Below are positions 1 to 11,275 of a DNA stretch of 64,000 nucleotides, piece after piece. How positions within the stretch are numbered: the first letter of the stretch is position 1; every line of letters starts with the position of its first letter. A program made the translations under genes and the position numbers. Below the pieces are notes generated by a model, which did not search any database, was not told where the DNA came from, and saw nothing but the letters and a program-made list of their open reading frames with translations. Origin of the DNA: Talaromyces rugulosus (lineage: Eukaryota > Ascomycota > Eurotiomycetes > Eurotiales > Trichocomaceae). The DNA lies in the NCBI RefSeq assembly GCF_013368755.1, contig NC_049562.1, positions 806,001-870,000 of the forward strand, given 5' to 3'.

Positions 1-1
1 G

Positions 2-1115
2 CCCGATGGAGGCTTCCAGCTTGTTGCAGGTGGCGAGGAAGATGTCCGGTAATTCCAACTTTCCACTTTTCTTGGCACATACACACAGATACATTATCTC
101 GAGACAAACAAGACTGATAGACAGGCATGGAGGGGTGCATATTGCGCCATAGTGATCATCTCTCTTTTGGATTTGCCACTCGAATTGCCTCCAGAATCCG
201 AAGCGCGCAAGCACGGTTTGCACACATTCGTCAGCGGCCTTCCGGAATACTTGTCCAGATGTGAGTCTCTAATTATATGTGTGCTCTGAAGTTAGACCTC
301 TTAACAAATTGCGGCTCTAGGCCAAACGTATGAAGGCGGGCTCTCCGGGAAGCCAAGTGCGGCAGAGGCTCATGGCGCATATGCGTTTTGTGTTTTGGCT
401 TGTCTGTGTATCCTTGGAAAGCCGGATGAAATGATTACAAGGTATACTTACTTCCACTTTTTTTAACCGGCATTTGTTAAACATGAGTCGTTACAACCAG
501 GTACATGGATGTTCCTCTTCTACTATCCTGGCTCTCGGCCAGACAGTATGCCCCAGAAGGCGGATATTCCGGTAGGACGAACAAACTGGTGGACGGCTGC
601 TACAGCCATTGGGTTGGAGATTGCTGGCCACTGGTCCAATCTGCTCTGAGAGGCGCAACAGACTCGGCTCCTTCAGTAGACAGCAACTTGTACAGCCGTG
701 AAGGACTGGCACGGTACATTTTGAACTGTTGCCAGAACAAGATAGGCGGACTCCGTGACAAACCAGGAAAGTATGTAGTATAGTCTGTTTATTTTTTCTT
801 TTATGGAATTGGGACTGACGTGGGCCAAACAGACAGCCAGACTCATATCATACCTGCTACACATTGACGGGGCTAAGCGGACTCCAGCATCAGCATTACT
901 ACACAGAAACAACGCAGTCCCAATCGAACACCATCAGCGGCGGGGTTTTCTCGTCTGCCTTTTGTTGGAAATCAGTACCCAGCATCGACGCGGGCTCCGA
1001 GGGTCGAGACATCTTTGACGATGGCGACCGACTCGCATCGTTTCATCCGCTGTACACAATTCCCCATAAAAATGCGGAGGCGCTACGGCGATGGTGCGAG
1101 GAGAGGCCAATCTGA
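2..1115 (+). CDS. ram1: Protein farnesyltransferase beta subunit, C-terminal part (5' end outside window)
   Basis: Beta subunit of CaaX farnesyltransferase, which attaches farnesyl to the C-terminal Cys of Ras, a-factor-type and lamin-like substrates in the cytosol, together with an alpha subunit. Exons by eye: 2-48, 133-260, 321-441, 501-770, 833-1115 (282 residues present, all joins in frame). Visible are the alpha/alpha-barrel repeats with PDGGF, EGGLSGKPSAEAHGAYAFC and EGGYSGRTNKLVDGCYSHW. The Asp and Cys of VDGCYS and the His of DSYHTCYTLTGLSG correspond to the three zinc ligands known in the family. The GYSGRTNKLVDGCY signature favours farnesyltransferase over the geranylgeranyltransferase beta subunits. 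The N-terminal third lies upstream of the window, so the start cannot be given. Confidence 0.93.
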
Positions 1116-3962
1116 AGGGAACTTTTGCCTATATGCAGGTAATGGTGGAATATCGGAGGCGAGGTGGCGTCTTCATGGATACCATGATAACAGATCGTCT
1201 ACGCAGGAAGAGAAAGGTGTAGATACAGATACCAAAGTAACTGATGTAAATATCTGGTGGAACTGGCAACGATAAGTAAAAAGGCAAAAAAAGCACCGGG
1301 GAATTTTCCACCACACAATGCATGCCCGTTGCGTTGTACAGATATACTAGCTTCTCTGGTTTTCCTTCTGTATCACATATCCTCGTACTACCAAGTACCC
1401 CAGTTTAAAGCATCGGGAAAACGTGGGCCAATAATGACCAGGGCAAAACACGGCTACCGATATTTCTGTGCGAGGCGAGACCGCAACCATCTTTCATTGT
1501 CACTATGGCCCAGGTATTGTACAATAATGGTCCAGACACGCCACTAAGGAGCAAGCTTGGGCGATCGTTGGCAGAGCGGGGACTGACCTTGAAGATCACG
1601 GTCTTTCTGATACTGATTACTGTTATACTGCCATAGTAAGTAACAACTAGTCAAGTGGAACGTCAATATCCAGGAGTATCAGGATACGCATGTAATAATA
1701 CGCAGGCAGCCAACGCGGAGCAGTAATTACGGCGCGGTACCATATAATACCGGACAGTACGCGTTGATGTCATGCAGCTCCGGCCAACGTTGTCCGTTGT
1801 CCTCCTCCATCCGGAGCTTCAGACCACAATCGGACAGACAATTGTCAAACAATCAAACAAAGGCAGGTCAAGGGTCGCAATCAGTCAAGAATCCGACACC
1901 AGGTCGGAGCGTTTTCTCCACCGGTGCAGCGGCCACCGAATTGACAACGCATCACTGCGTCTTGCTAAGCCCAAACTCGATATTTGTGCATGAGATGCCT
2001 GTCTCTGCCTGCGCATCTGCACTCATACCCATGCACTCGGCTGCTGATTGCTGACTGCTGACGGGACTGGAGACTAACTGACTGGGCTTTGTTTCCCACG
2101 ATGACCCTTCTCGTGCTTGGGGAATTGGGGTGCTTGGGGATTTTGTTTTCGTGTCGCCAAGCCGTTGATGGGCGCCTCGGCCTCGAGTAACTTGCTGCTA
2201 GTCATGCAGCTAACATATTGCTTGCTTCTGCTAGCCTGCTAGCCTCCAGCCTGCCTGCTCAAGCTCTATCACCGACTTCCCTCACCCCTCTCTGGCGGTG
2301 GGCCGCCCAGCCCCGGCGCACCAATCCTCTCCGGCGCCGTACCGATGGACCCTCGATGTCCCTGTACGCCGGATGGATGTACTGTACTACTACTACTACC
2401 TTGGCAAGTTGTATATTCAGTGGCTAGCGAGCTCGACCGAAACTAGCCTTACAAGTTTCTGCACTGGAAGCTGGAAGTCGTGTCTACCCCGGAAAAGCAG
2501 GGAAAAAGCAATAATAATCAAAAAGCAACCCTCCAATGCACAAACTGTCCGAGTCGATACCTGTGTTTTCGGTTTTTTTGGTGGTACCAATGCGGCGGAT
2601 CCCAATACAATCAATCCTTTCTTCGCAACAAACTTTCGCAAATCTAGAGAGCGCAACGGAGGGGAAGGCCAGTAATAGGTACTGACCTGCATGGGTGGAG
2701 TCTCGGACTCGCTTCGCTCAACTTCAAATCGATCTCCTCGGCGGCAATTTTCTTACTCTGACGCGCTGCGGGGTTTCACGGTGGATTCTTCTTGTTATTA
2801 TTGTTATTGTGCACTCGGTGTCACCGCCAGCCGTGCTCTCTCAACAAGCTCTTCAGTCGGATTTATGCTGCTATCTACAGCTGCCGATGGAATTTGGTGG
2901 CTTAATTGGCCTGGTATAGTTCCTCAACAAAACCGTAGCATGTAGTAATTTCCATCGACACAACAGGGGAGGAAATTCGCCGCGCGTTCAGACGTTTTTT
3001 TCTCTAGGCCGATTTAGACCAGAACAGCCTGTCTCTTTGACGCCTGGATCGGCACGGGGCCCTCGGCCGTCATAGGTTCGTTTCAAAGCACTGGATCCTA
3101 GGGTTTCATCACTGGCAGACCAGTCGTGCCAGCACATCAAAACGTAAGATACAGACGTGAAAGGTAAAAAAAAAACACAGAACTACGCTTGCTTGCTGAT
3201 GGATCGCTGGCTCGTTCCTTGGAAAGGTAACAGCACCAGACAAAGCGGAGTCTGCCACTTAATCTTATTATTGTTTCCCTCTTTTTTCTTTCTTTTTTTT
3301 CGGTTTTTTTTTCGCGCCATATTTCAGGATACAGGGGGGAGAAAAACACTCGGCGAGGCTTTTTCAGCCCCATACATAACCCGTCATCCGTTTCGAGTCG
3401 CATTGGAAAAAGCACCACACAAGGACCATTAGTCGTTACTATTATTGTTGTTCTTCTTGCCTTCTCCAGCAGCCTCTCTTGTTTAATTACTGTTATTATT
3501 TATTTATTTTCTCATTGGTTTTGCTTCGCTCTCCCTTGCCCCTCCTCCCCTCTCTCTCTCTCTCTCTCTATCTCTCTCGCGGTATCGATTCATACATCTT
3601 GCCATTGAGAACGAATATTCTTCTTCCTCTCGCCTTGTTAGTCATCTCGGCCTCTTTTGAACAGAAACCGACCCGACTCCATCGTTGGAATTGAGCCAGT
3701 GGTGGTTGAATTGACAGTGCTTCCATCCCACACTAAGCCTTATATAAGTACAACACTTCCCGGCTTGCACACCAAACCGCCTCACCCGGCCAATTGGGCA
3801 TCAAACCAAGACTACAACGACTGCATCTCAGATGCTGGCTTGGTAGATTGTAGTGCGGCATTGGAGAATAATTTTGGGAACCCCTGACAGCGATACCCAA
3901 CACGAGCAAAAATCTCGCCTCGATTTAGGAGAAATCCGATTCCTATTGGGCCGTCAACCAAT
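1116..3962. other. Long intergenic region, ram1 3' flank and upstream region of the dsRBD-like gene
   Basis: No convincing coding exon was seen in six frames; all open frames are short and have no recognisable domain. The right part (about 3270-3670) is pyrimidine-rich, with T tracts and a CT run, typical of fungal promoters and leaders around transcription start sites. It probably holds the promoter and 5' leader of the next gene. Confidence 0.6.
3549..3570. repeat. (CT)n microsatellite in promoter/leader
   Basis: An uninterrupted CT dinucleotide run within a pyrimidine-rich stretch about 400 bp upstream of the dsRBD-like start codon. Such tracts commonly sit next to transcription start sites in ascomycetes. 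Confidence 0.8.
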
Positions 3963-4579
3963 ATGTATTACATTCTCTACCTTGCCAGTATGTGCTATAG
4001 CCCACCAATGGGACTACTTTTTTTCCCTCTTTTTTTATATTATCCACACTCTAAATTGCTTCACTTTGACGTGTTGTCCCACTGTGGCTCGATCCATCAT
4101 CCACTATCCTGTCAATATGCAAAGAACACCCCTGGCTGATCCTGGTTTCTTTTTTTTTCTCCACTATAGGTCTCTGCAAGCGCAGGCGTTGGTCTGAGCC
4201 TCACTACGACGCATTCCGTAGCACATCCGGGTTCACAGCGGTGGTCCGCGTCAACAACCGCGAGTACAAGGCCGACACGATCTGCGAAAACGAAGTCATG
4301 GCGCGCGAGAACGCAGCGATGCGCGCGTACCTGATCTGCCGCAACTTCTCGGTCAATGATGGAATGTATCCGGCTGGCCATGACCATGGCGGAGTTATGC
4401 AGGGTGTCCCCGTTGCGATTGGCACGGGGCGGCGCGCGCGCTACGGCGATGAGAGCGATGCCACGTCAAGTGCTGGTAGTCGCAGTGGTGGGAGCAGCCC
4501 GGAGAGCCATGAGGGGGGTCGATTGGCTCGGGGACGCCGTCAGGGCGTTCCGACGAGAGCGTTGGCCTACCAATACTAG
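3963..4579 (+). CDS. Small protein with a double-stranded-RNA-binding-like domain
   Basis: Two exons: 3963-3987 and 4170-4579, giving 144 residues. The 25-nt first coding exon (MYYILYLA) is the first ATG after an in-frame stop. Its GTATGT donor and the acceptor after a T-rich tract (CTATAG) join in phase. Residues about 1-75 read like the alpha-beta-beta-beta-alpha dsRBD layout: helix YYILYLASLCKRRRW, a strand-like SEPHYDAF...GFTAVVRVNNREY, and a last helix with ARENAAMRAYLIC where dsRBDs have the K-rich KxxAAxxA helix. The KK pair of canonical dsRBDs is replaced by ARENAAM, so RNA binding may be weak or lost. The C-terminal half is Gly/Ser/Arg-rich and looks disordered. The function is unknown; the assignment rests on pattern recognition only. 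Confidence 0.7.
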
Positions 4580-5312
4580 ACGATTTCTTCTATTGAAAAC
4601 GGGATATGTGAGTGGATACAACAACCACTTGCATACAACGATTGCAATGCAAACAAGGAAGAAGAGAAGAAAAAGATACATTGAAGCCTCACTGGCATGA
4701 CGATGTTACGACTATGATGATGGAGATGATTGATTAGAGTTGACGCCCGTCTACCTGGAGAGAGCAGGATGTTGGCTTTTATGCTGTTGTGTTCTTTCCT
4801 TTTTTCCCCCGTTTTTCTGGTCTTTCTGCGATGATATAATGATGACAATAACGACTTACGACGGTTAACGATTTTGATGATGCCAAAACTGATGTTTGTC
4901 TTTTTTTTCCTTGTTTTTTTCGTTCTTTTCATAGAATAGTGTTTCCCTACACGTGTGTGGTTCGGGATCATGTTTACCTATACTAGTCCTTGATTTCGTG
5001 TTTTGTAATAGCCAAATTGAGAACATTCCCTCGATTAATTTGTCTTAAATGTCTATTAATAGATGTATTAATCCATTCGATGAATCGATACAGTGTTTGT
5101 ATATCCGTCCAATGAGAACGCTCGTAGCCGTATACTTGCGTCAAGGCATTGTTTGCAATGTTTGTCTGCTCTCTGTAGAGCGATGACGTAGCTGGGGATC
5201 TCGACTGTCAAGCTGCCCTGTTTCATTCTCTACATACATTGCTTATTGTTTGTTATTCTTCTGTTTCTGTCAAATGTTTCAATTGAATTTGTTTTAATTG
5301 AAAACAACAGTA
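4580..5312. other. Intergenic region between the dsRBD-like gene and MCU
   Basis: 3' flank of the left gene and 5' flank of MCU. AT-rich with T tracts (4890-4935). No coding signal was seen. The AACAG just before the MCU ATG could be the acceptor of a 5'-UTR intron. Confidence 0.5.
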
Positions 5313-6915
5313 ATGGAAGTCCTGCTTAGATCGGCGGGCAGGAGGAGCTCTCGCACGCTCTTATCATTGCATCATCCTCATCGCAGCATCAGTCTGTGCC
5401 AGGCATGGAACCACACGACGCACAGAAAATGCCATTTCTCATCGTCTACTATTCAGCATCATTCAGCTCGTCCAGCAGCAATTCCCCGAGGTCATGCCCG
5501 TCTCTTCGCCACTAAACAGTCCCAGAATGCATCCGAGAACGCCAGCTTAGACGAAGCCGTCGAGTATGTAAAGGAAAGACAAAAGGATTCACCCTGGCAG
5601 CGTGAAGGCTCACAGACGCCTCCGGTTCGACGACAGAGGTCTGCGTCTGCTATGACAAAGGGTTGATTGATCTCCCCTTTTTTACTTCTTTCGGTTCTAA
5701 TTGAAGTATAGGAAAACTGTTGACTACACCGTCGCGGCTTCTCAAACTGATTCTACCGGTGACAACCAGCGACTACAACGGTGACAGAAAAGGTATGGTT
5801 TTTTGCTTTTCTTCCTCAGTGTATGCCTAACCAGCAGTCCAGATGTCGAGCCATTGGCCCTCCTTCTACACCCGCAACAGCCACTATCATATCTCGAACG
5901 CTTGATCCAAGCCGAAGTACCCCCCGTCAAAGGCGACGATGGCCAATTACGTCCACCGCACGTTTCTTTCTTTGCCGTGGAAATCCAAGACGAGCACATC
6001 AAACCCAAGGGAGAAAAGCACAAGAGAGTCCCATCTGAAGAAATTGACCAAGACGAAGAAACCGAAGAACAAGAAGAAGTTAGTGCTGGCCAAAAATCAG
6101 CAGCCCAGCAATCCGCATCCAACCTACGCGGCGGCCCAGGCGAAGGCGGCGTCGAAATGTACGGCGACTTGGGCGGCGCCGAACCGGAAACCGTCGACAA
6201 GGACTCGTTTGTGCGCTGGTCGTCGTCGACCGAGATTGGCGACTTTATACGAGATGCGGCGCGCGTCAAGGAGTTTCAAGTAGATATCCAGGGATCACCG
6301 CTAGGCCGGATCTCGGTCGGTGTTCCTTCGTTCAACGACCGCACTTACTACCTGCGTATGCGCCTGCGCAAGATTTCAAAGAAGCTGCGGGATCTGGCTA
6401 TCATCAAGCAAGAGTGCGATAAGCTCGCGCACCGGGGCGGACAGCGGGTCGCACTCGGCGGACTCGGAGTGATGGTGACGTGGTGGTTCGTCGTGTACGA
6501 GCTCACGTTTGAGACGGATTATGGCTGGGACACGATGGAGCCGATTACGTATCTGGTCAGTCTGTCGACGCTGATGGGCGGGTATACCTGGTTCTTGTAT
6601 CATAACCGCGAGATCTCGTACCGGTCTGCGCTGGATTTTACGATTAATCGGCGCCAGCAGCAGTTGTATCAGGCCAAGGGCATCGATCTGCAGCTGTGGG
6701 AGTCGCTGATTGAAGAGGCAAACTCGTTGCGCAGGGAGACCAAGACTGTCGCAGAAGAGTATGATGTGGACTGGAACGAAAAGGCGGATGAGCAGGATGA
6801 GCGCGTCACGGAGGCATTGAAGCATCAGCGCAGGCAGAAAGAGCGCAATATGGATCGCGATCGCAAGAAGGAGGAGGAGGAGGAGGAGGAAAAGGATACC
6901 CATGGCGGTGATTGA
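5313..6915 (+). CDS. mcu: Mitochondrial calcium uniporter (MCU) pore subunit
   Basis: Pore-forming inner-membrane channel for Ca2+ uptake into the matrix. Exons 5313-5661, 5712-5792, 5843-6915 (500 residues; both introns are 50 nt, the first with an unusual GTTGAT donor). The N-terminus is Arg/Ser/His-rich like a mitochondrial presequence. Conserved matrix-domain stretches follow (KLLTTPSRLLKLILPVTT; DVEPLALLLHPQQPLSYLERL; GRISVGVPSF). TM1 is about residues 347-367, then the selectivity signature WDTMEP (372-377, the family's WDIMEP region) and TM2 about 379-397, followed by a coiled-coil C-terminus. An acidic insertion (about 209-222) lies in the matrix domain, and an acidic Lys/Glu run lies at the C-terminus. 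The ATG at 5313 is the first in frame. Confidence 0.93.
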
Positions 6916-7284
6916 GTATGCATATTAAAACGGCATAGACTATGTATCTTTTACCGTTACATTTATTTACATGTGCATGTATATACGAGAAACACTATAG
7001 ATCTAACTTATCAGTATCAATTGATAAACAAGATTTATTCAGAATATGCTTTTATTCATGATAATATGCAGGCTTCAACATGGCAATAATCAAAAACTCC
7101 TTTCGAGGATACTAACTGATAGCAGATGTGTAAGTGATATCAACTCTGCCGACTGTACAACCCGCAAACCACGCAAAAACAAAAAACAGAAAACAGAAAA
7201 CAGATAGATGATATGATAGAACGGGGTCGTGGTGGTATAAAATAAGTCTATCAGGAAAAGGCCGAGCGGGAAACAAAAAGAAAG
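6916..7284. other. Convergent 3' flanks of MCU and YPD1
   Basis: AT-rich 3'-UTR-like sequence with an A-rich run of repeated AAAACAG units near 7175-7205. No gene was seen. Confidence 0.6.
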
Positions 7285-7977
7285 TTAGTCGGATTCTGGG
7301 CTCTCCGGTGCTTTCTCGTCTTTTTCAGATTCAGGGGATTCTCCAAAAAATCGCTTCAGAATCTTGGCAACCTCTTCGTAGTCGCTTTTGACTTCTTTGA
7401 GTGTCTTTTTAATGCCATCAATAGCCTTGTCCTTGTCGGCCTGGTCGTCGGGTAGTTCCTCCTTGCAGTGTTGGATCTTCTCGCACGCGTCCCTGACCTT
7501 GATCAAGCCGAGGGTAGCGGATGAGCCCTTGAGGAAGTGTCCTAATGAGGACAGGCTATCCCAATTTTTGTCGTTCCTGGTAAATATCAACGTCAGTTTT
7601 TTTTCCTTCTCTCTTTTCAAAATCCAAGGCACGTGGTATATTCGCCATGTGACGGCTCACGTGTTCACGAGAGCCCTGGATTGTATAACCTCAAACCAAA
7701 GCAGATGTCACTTACAGTGCCTTGTCCATATTTTCAAACGTTGATTCTGCCTGTTCGAAGAATCCGTACACAATTCCTTGGCTAAATTCCCGGTCATCTT
7801 CGTCATCGTCCATCTCCAGGATCTGTTCGAATGTATCACTGTCGATCAGGTCTGCGTGCTCCTGGAGCTCCGCAAAATTGTCATCCTGCTTGTCAGTAGC
7901 TCGATTAGCACGATCCTCCTGGCAAATGGGTGGGAAGCATCTAATCCACATACGGACGTTTCATGTGCGGGCGCCAT
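7285..7977 (-). CDS. ypd1: Ypd1-type histidine phosphotransfer (HPt) protein
   Basis: Phosphorelay intermediate that passes phosphate from hybrid histidine kinases to the Ssk1 and Skn7 response regulators in osmotic, oxidative and cell-wall signalling. It shuttles between cytosol and nucleus. Exons on the minus strand: 7954-7977, 7716-7885, 7285-7576 (161 residues). The first coding exon is only 24 nt (MAPAHETS) before a GTATGT donor; the exon-2 acceptor could lie 3 nt earlier, adding one Gln. The HPt four-helix core runs from about residue 20 (TFEQILEMDDDEDDREFSQG) through the active-site segment HFLKGSSATLGL, with His78 as the likely phosphoacceptor and the conserved KGSS after it. The length fits Ypd1 proteins (about 150-170 residues). 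The acidic Pro/Glu/Ser tail is probably disordered. Confidence 0.93.
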
Positions 7978-8688
7978 TGTGTATAGGTAATAGCGAATGA
8001 TATCGCTTTGATTTCGTAGCTATCCAAGAGAGGTTAGAGATTTTTATAGAGCTAAAACCGAGATATGCTCACAAGAAATATGTACTGCTGTGTATAAGCC
8101 GGCGTAGATGTCACTGACGGACAGAGGGATCAAGCGCAACTCGAGTGTCGACCTAAAGGCGTCACATTAGCCACGTCATTAAGCTGTACGAAGAAAAAAA
8201 GCAGGATATATGTTTTTTCCTTACCTGGTGTTGGAAAGACTCGGAAAAAGCTAAGGACTATACACCAAGCTATAACTATCATCAGCCATTAGTTTTAAGG
8301 TCTTCACGAACAAGCCTTGTCGATCGCAACGGTGGCAGTACACCAAAGGTTCGAAATTCCGGCACGTCCATCACCCAGTAGAGCGATGGTAGAGTGATGC
8401 GCAAGAGGCGAAATCCTTTGTGTCCATGCTGAAGGGTGAAGGGTCCGACTATTGTCCGGCGCAAAAATGTGGAGGGGCCGTAGGGGAAAAAAAAGATGCT
8501 TTCCGCACTCACGTTCTAAAAGCCTTGAGCGCACACGCTATTTATAAGACAGAGAGCCGTTCTTGTCTAATCAGGACTGCACCAGCGGTAGGATACAGTA
8601 CGTAAAGGGCGCTGGGTGGTGTACGAGTGTAGGAGGGGCGGTGGTTCGGCGAGGCGAGGGGTAACGCTGAACACTTGTGTTAGAACAT

Positions 8689-8750
8689 CGACAGTAGAAC
8701 ACGGGCAATAGAGCGCCAGTAGAGCACCACAGTGGAGCACCGACAGTGGA
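8689..8750. repeat. Degenerate short tandem repeat (about 10-12 bp units)
   Basis: Repeated variants of GACAGTAGAACA, CAGTAGAGCACC and CAGTGGAGCACC occur in the YPD1 upstream region. The units are imperfect, and no function is visible. Confidence 0.5.
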
Positions 8751-10160
8751 AACTCAGATAGGGGAAACACACGGTTAATAGAGCAAACAGCAAGACCAGT
8801 TATTCTTTTTCTTCAAGCTTGTTCAAGATGTGCCGATGTACCGACTGCGATGGATCAAGGCGCTTTTCGAAGCTTAAAGTGGGAGGCGTCGAAAAAGAGG
8901 CAACAAGTCCCTGAGGGATCTAAATTAGATTAAAATTGAAAAAAAGGGAAGAAGCACACAAAGTTCCGTGCTAGTTCGGAACGGACAAGCTTTGGACAAG
9001 CTGTGTGGGGAGGGGGAAAAAAGGCGTCGCAGTCATCGAGAGGCGGCGGGAGGAGAAGAAGGAGGAGGAGGGGCTGAAAGGGGAGAAAAATGAGGTCTGG
9101 GTTGGTGGGACACACGACACACGCCGTCGGTCCAAAACGTTGTCACTCTACATCATAGCTTGGGCCTAGTATTCTTATCGGTCATGTCATTCAACTAGTA
9201 TTACTCTAGGCTTTTCTTTCTCTGTCGGTGTGCAGCACTTGGAGGTCTCTTTCAATTCGAGCGGTGGTGACCTCATCCGATGGCCGTCAAAGAAGAAGCG
9301 CAGCTCTTGCTTCATTCACCCTGAGGTTTCTGACTATGAAAGCCTTTATTATTCATTCTATTAATGAGAAGAAGGATCGCCTGTTGGCTGAAATAGATCG
9401 AGATCTGTGGTTTAGCCCCCCTCTCGGAAAATTGGCAGCTGGGTAGATGCGGGAGTAGTAGAACGAGGGCCAGTCAAGGTTTCTTTTCTCTTTCTTCGGC
9501 ATATTAGAACTAAAACCCAGTGGAAATGATAATAATACAATCCGTAGTCTCGAGGAGCCAAGCGGTTGGGTCTTTTTAACGGCCATGACACATATATAGA
9601 ACTGACGTAGTGCTGTCTCTTTAGGGATCATGATCATCAACCCCCACTGACTGGAGATGATAATAGCTGTGTGTAAGAAATATGTCTGATATGTCAGAGG
9701 TGCCGACGCCGGCGTTGATACGGCTGGCGAGAGATGGAGGTTAGCATATTCCAGGAGATCCATGAACAGACATGCATTGCCGAACCCTGCACAATTCACT
9801 ATTGACTATTGAGTTTTGACAGCTACGACAAAATGAGGCGCCAGGTCCAGCCCGCTGACGAGGGCAGCCATTGGACAGGGAAAAAGAGCTTCCAGTATAA
9901 AAAGGAAAAAAAAGAAGCGTAGCCCCTGGTACCGCAACTCGTACAAAAAAGGACTCCGTACGCGGCCACCGGAGAGGAGATCCACATGGAGGGTCACTAA
10001 TGCAATGATGCATTAATCGGCGGCAGCGAACCGGAGAACAAGCATAGACAGAGCCATTATTCGGTGTATTCCATTCCGTTGGGTGGTAGTCGGCGACGTG
10101 ACTCTGGCATGACTGACTCTGGCGTGGGAGTGTCGACGTGTGGCATTGGAGTTTGGGATT

Positions 10161-10202
10161 GAGGAGTGAGGAGTCAGGAGTCAGGAGCCAGGAGTCAGGA
10201 CT
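10161..10202. repeat. 7-bp minisatellite (GGAGTCA-type units)
   Basis: About six head-to-tail copies of a 7-bp unit, including GAGTCAG variants, in an otherwise non-repetitive intergenic region. Neighbouring bases at 10098-10130 hold a second direct repeat of GACTCTGGC. Confidence 0.75.
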
Positions 10203-10358
10203 CGCCTAGCACTAGCACACTTGGACTTTGGGTCGCGTGTGAGACGCTGATCGCCATTCCGAGAAAGACCGAGAGAGAGAGAGAAGAGAGAGAGAAAAAG
10301 AATCCAAGGAAAGAAGTCGAGCTTCTCCACACTGCGGCTGCGCTAACTTATACATGGT

Positions 10359-10486
10359 CCAATGACACGCTCCGATGACGTCGCTGGCGGGGGCCGCTCG
10401 CTGCCAAGCCCGATGACGTCGTTTGCGTTCGCGGCTTATTTTTGGCAGCTTCAAAGCGGTCGCTTTTCACGTACCGAGTATAAAAT
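10359..10486 (+). promoter_or_regulatory. Promoter-like block: CCAAT, two CRE-like boxes, TATA box
   Basis: CCAAT at 10359-10363. Two identical 11-mers CGATGACGTCG (10373-10383 and 10411-10421) contain the TGACGTC core bound by ATF/CREB-type bZIP factors. TATAAAAT lies at 10479-10486. A CT-rich tract (10678-10730) typical of fungal transcription start regions follows. The order points to rightward transcription, about 550 nt before the candidate gene at 11276. Seen directly: the motifs. Inferred: their use. Confidence 0.45.
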
Positions 10487-11275
10487 GTGTTAAAAAGACA
10501 CGGCTAGGCAGACAAAGAGAAATAGCAGCCGATTTTTTTTTAAAAAATAAAAAAATAAAAAAAATATGCGAGCCAATTCGGTTTTGGCGAACAGGACCGT
10601 GGGTGTCGTGACCCAGCGCGGCCTGAGGCAGCCAACCGACTGCCCGCCGCGATGAGGTCAGCGCTGGATCTGCGCCTTCTCTTTCTCTCTCTGCTCTCTC
10701 TCTCTCTCTCTCTCCCTGTTTTCTCTCTTCCAATGTTGACTGCCTATTTGTCTAGACTCATTCCCCTTTCTATCGCCTACCTCCGTCCAGTCCGGCTACT
10801 CGTCTCGCCAGTCCTTGTTGTCAGTTGGAGTTAATACCCGGTTTAGAGTCAAGACACTCGATTATTGGATGGATCGCCGACAAGTCATCTCCAGGCGAGA
10901 GCGCGCTCTCTTTCTCGGCAACGCTATTTGCTATTAGCGAAAATTTACCGCCCGTGACATCAACCTGCGTTGGTTCGACCGGGCCCAGAACCGTCGATTT
11001 TGCACGCCGCTGCACGCATTTTTTGCAACCCTGTCGCCGCCCGCCCCTCCCCGCTGAACTCTGGAGCCTGTTGTCTTTTATGATTTGAAAAACGACTTGT
11101 GACTGGACTGTGTCTTGATGAACTGTTCTCTCGAGCGTCCAATGTGTTGTTGTTGACTTTGTTGTGTGTCTGCCGCTGTCTTTTCGTCTCTCCTCTCTCC
11201 GGCCTGACCGAACTGGTCTGGAACCCACCGCGCCTCACAAACTACGAGTCATGTCCCAAAAAACGATGCTATGCT

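Larger units (their letters stand above)
7978..11275. other. Long intergenic region with regulatory-looking right half
   Basis: 3.3 kb with no convincing exon in any frame. The left part is the YPD1 upstream region. Listed separately are a degenerate repeat at 8689-8750, a 7-bp minisatellite at 10161-10202, and a promoter-like block (CCAAT at 10359, two CRE-like boxes, TATAAAAT at 10479, CT tract at 10678-10730) that points rightward to the candidate small gene at 11276. A poly(A/T) stretch lies at 10535-10565. Confidence 0.55.

Noticed and set aside
5742..6903. Two 175-codon minus-strand frames
   Set aside because: Antisense to MCU exon 3; composition reflects the MCU codons.
8330..8380. 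GGTTCGA motif as a tRNA B-box
   Set aside because: Continues as GGTTCGAAATT without the final CC, and no A-box lies at the right distance.
9353..9799. 148-codon minus-strand frame
   Set aside because: No domain and no splice support; lies in low-information intergenic DNA and has UTR-like composition.
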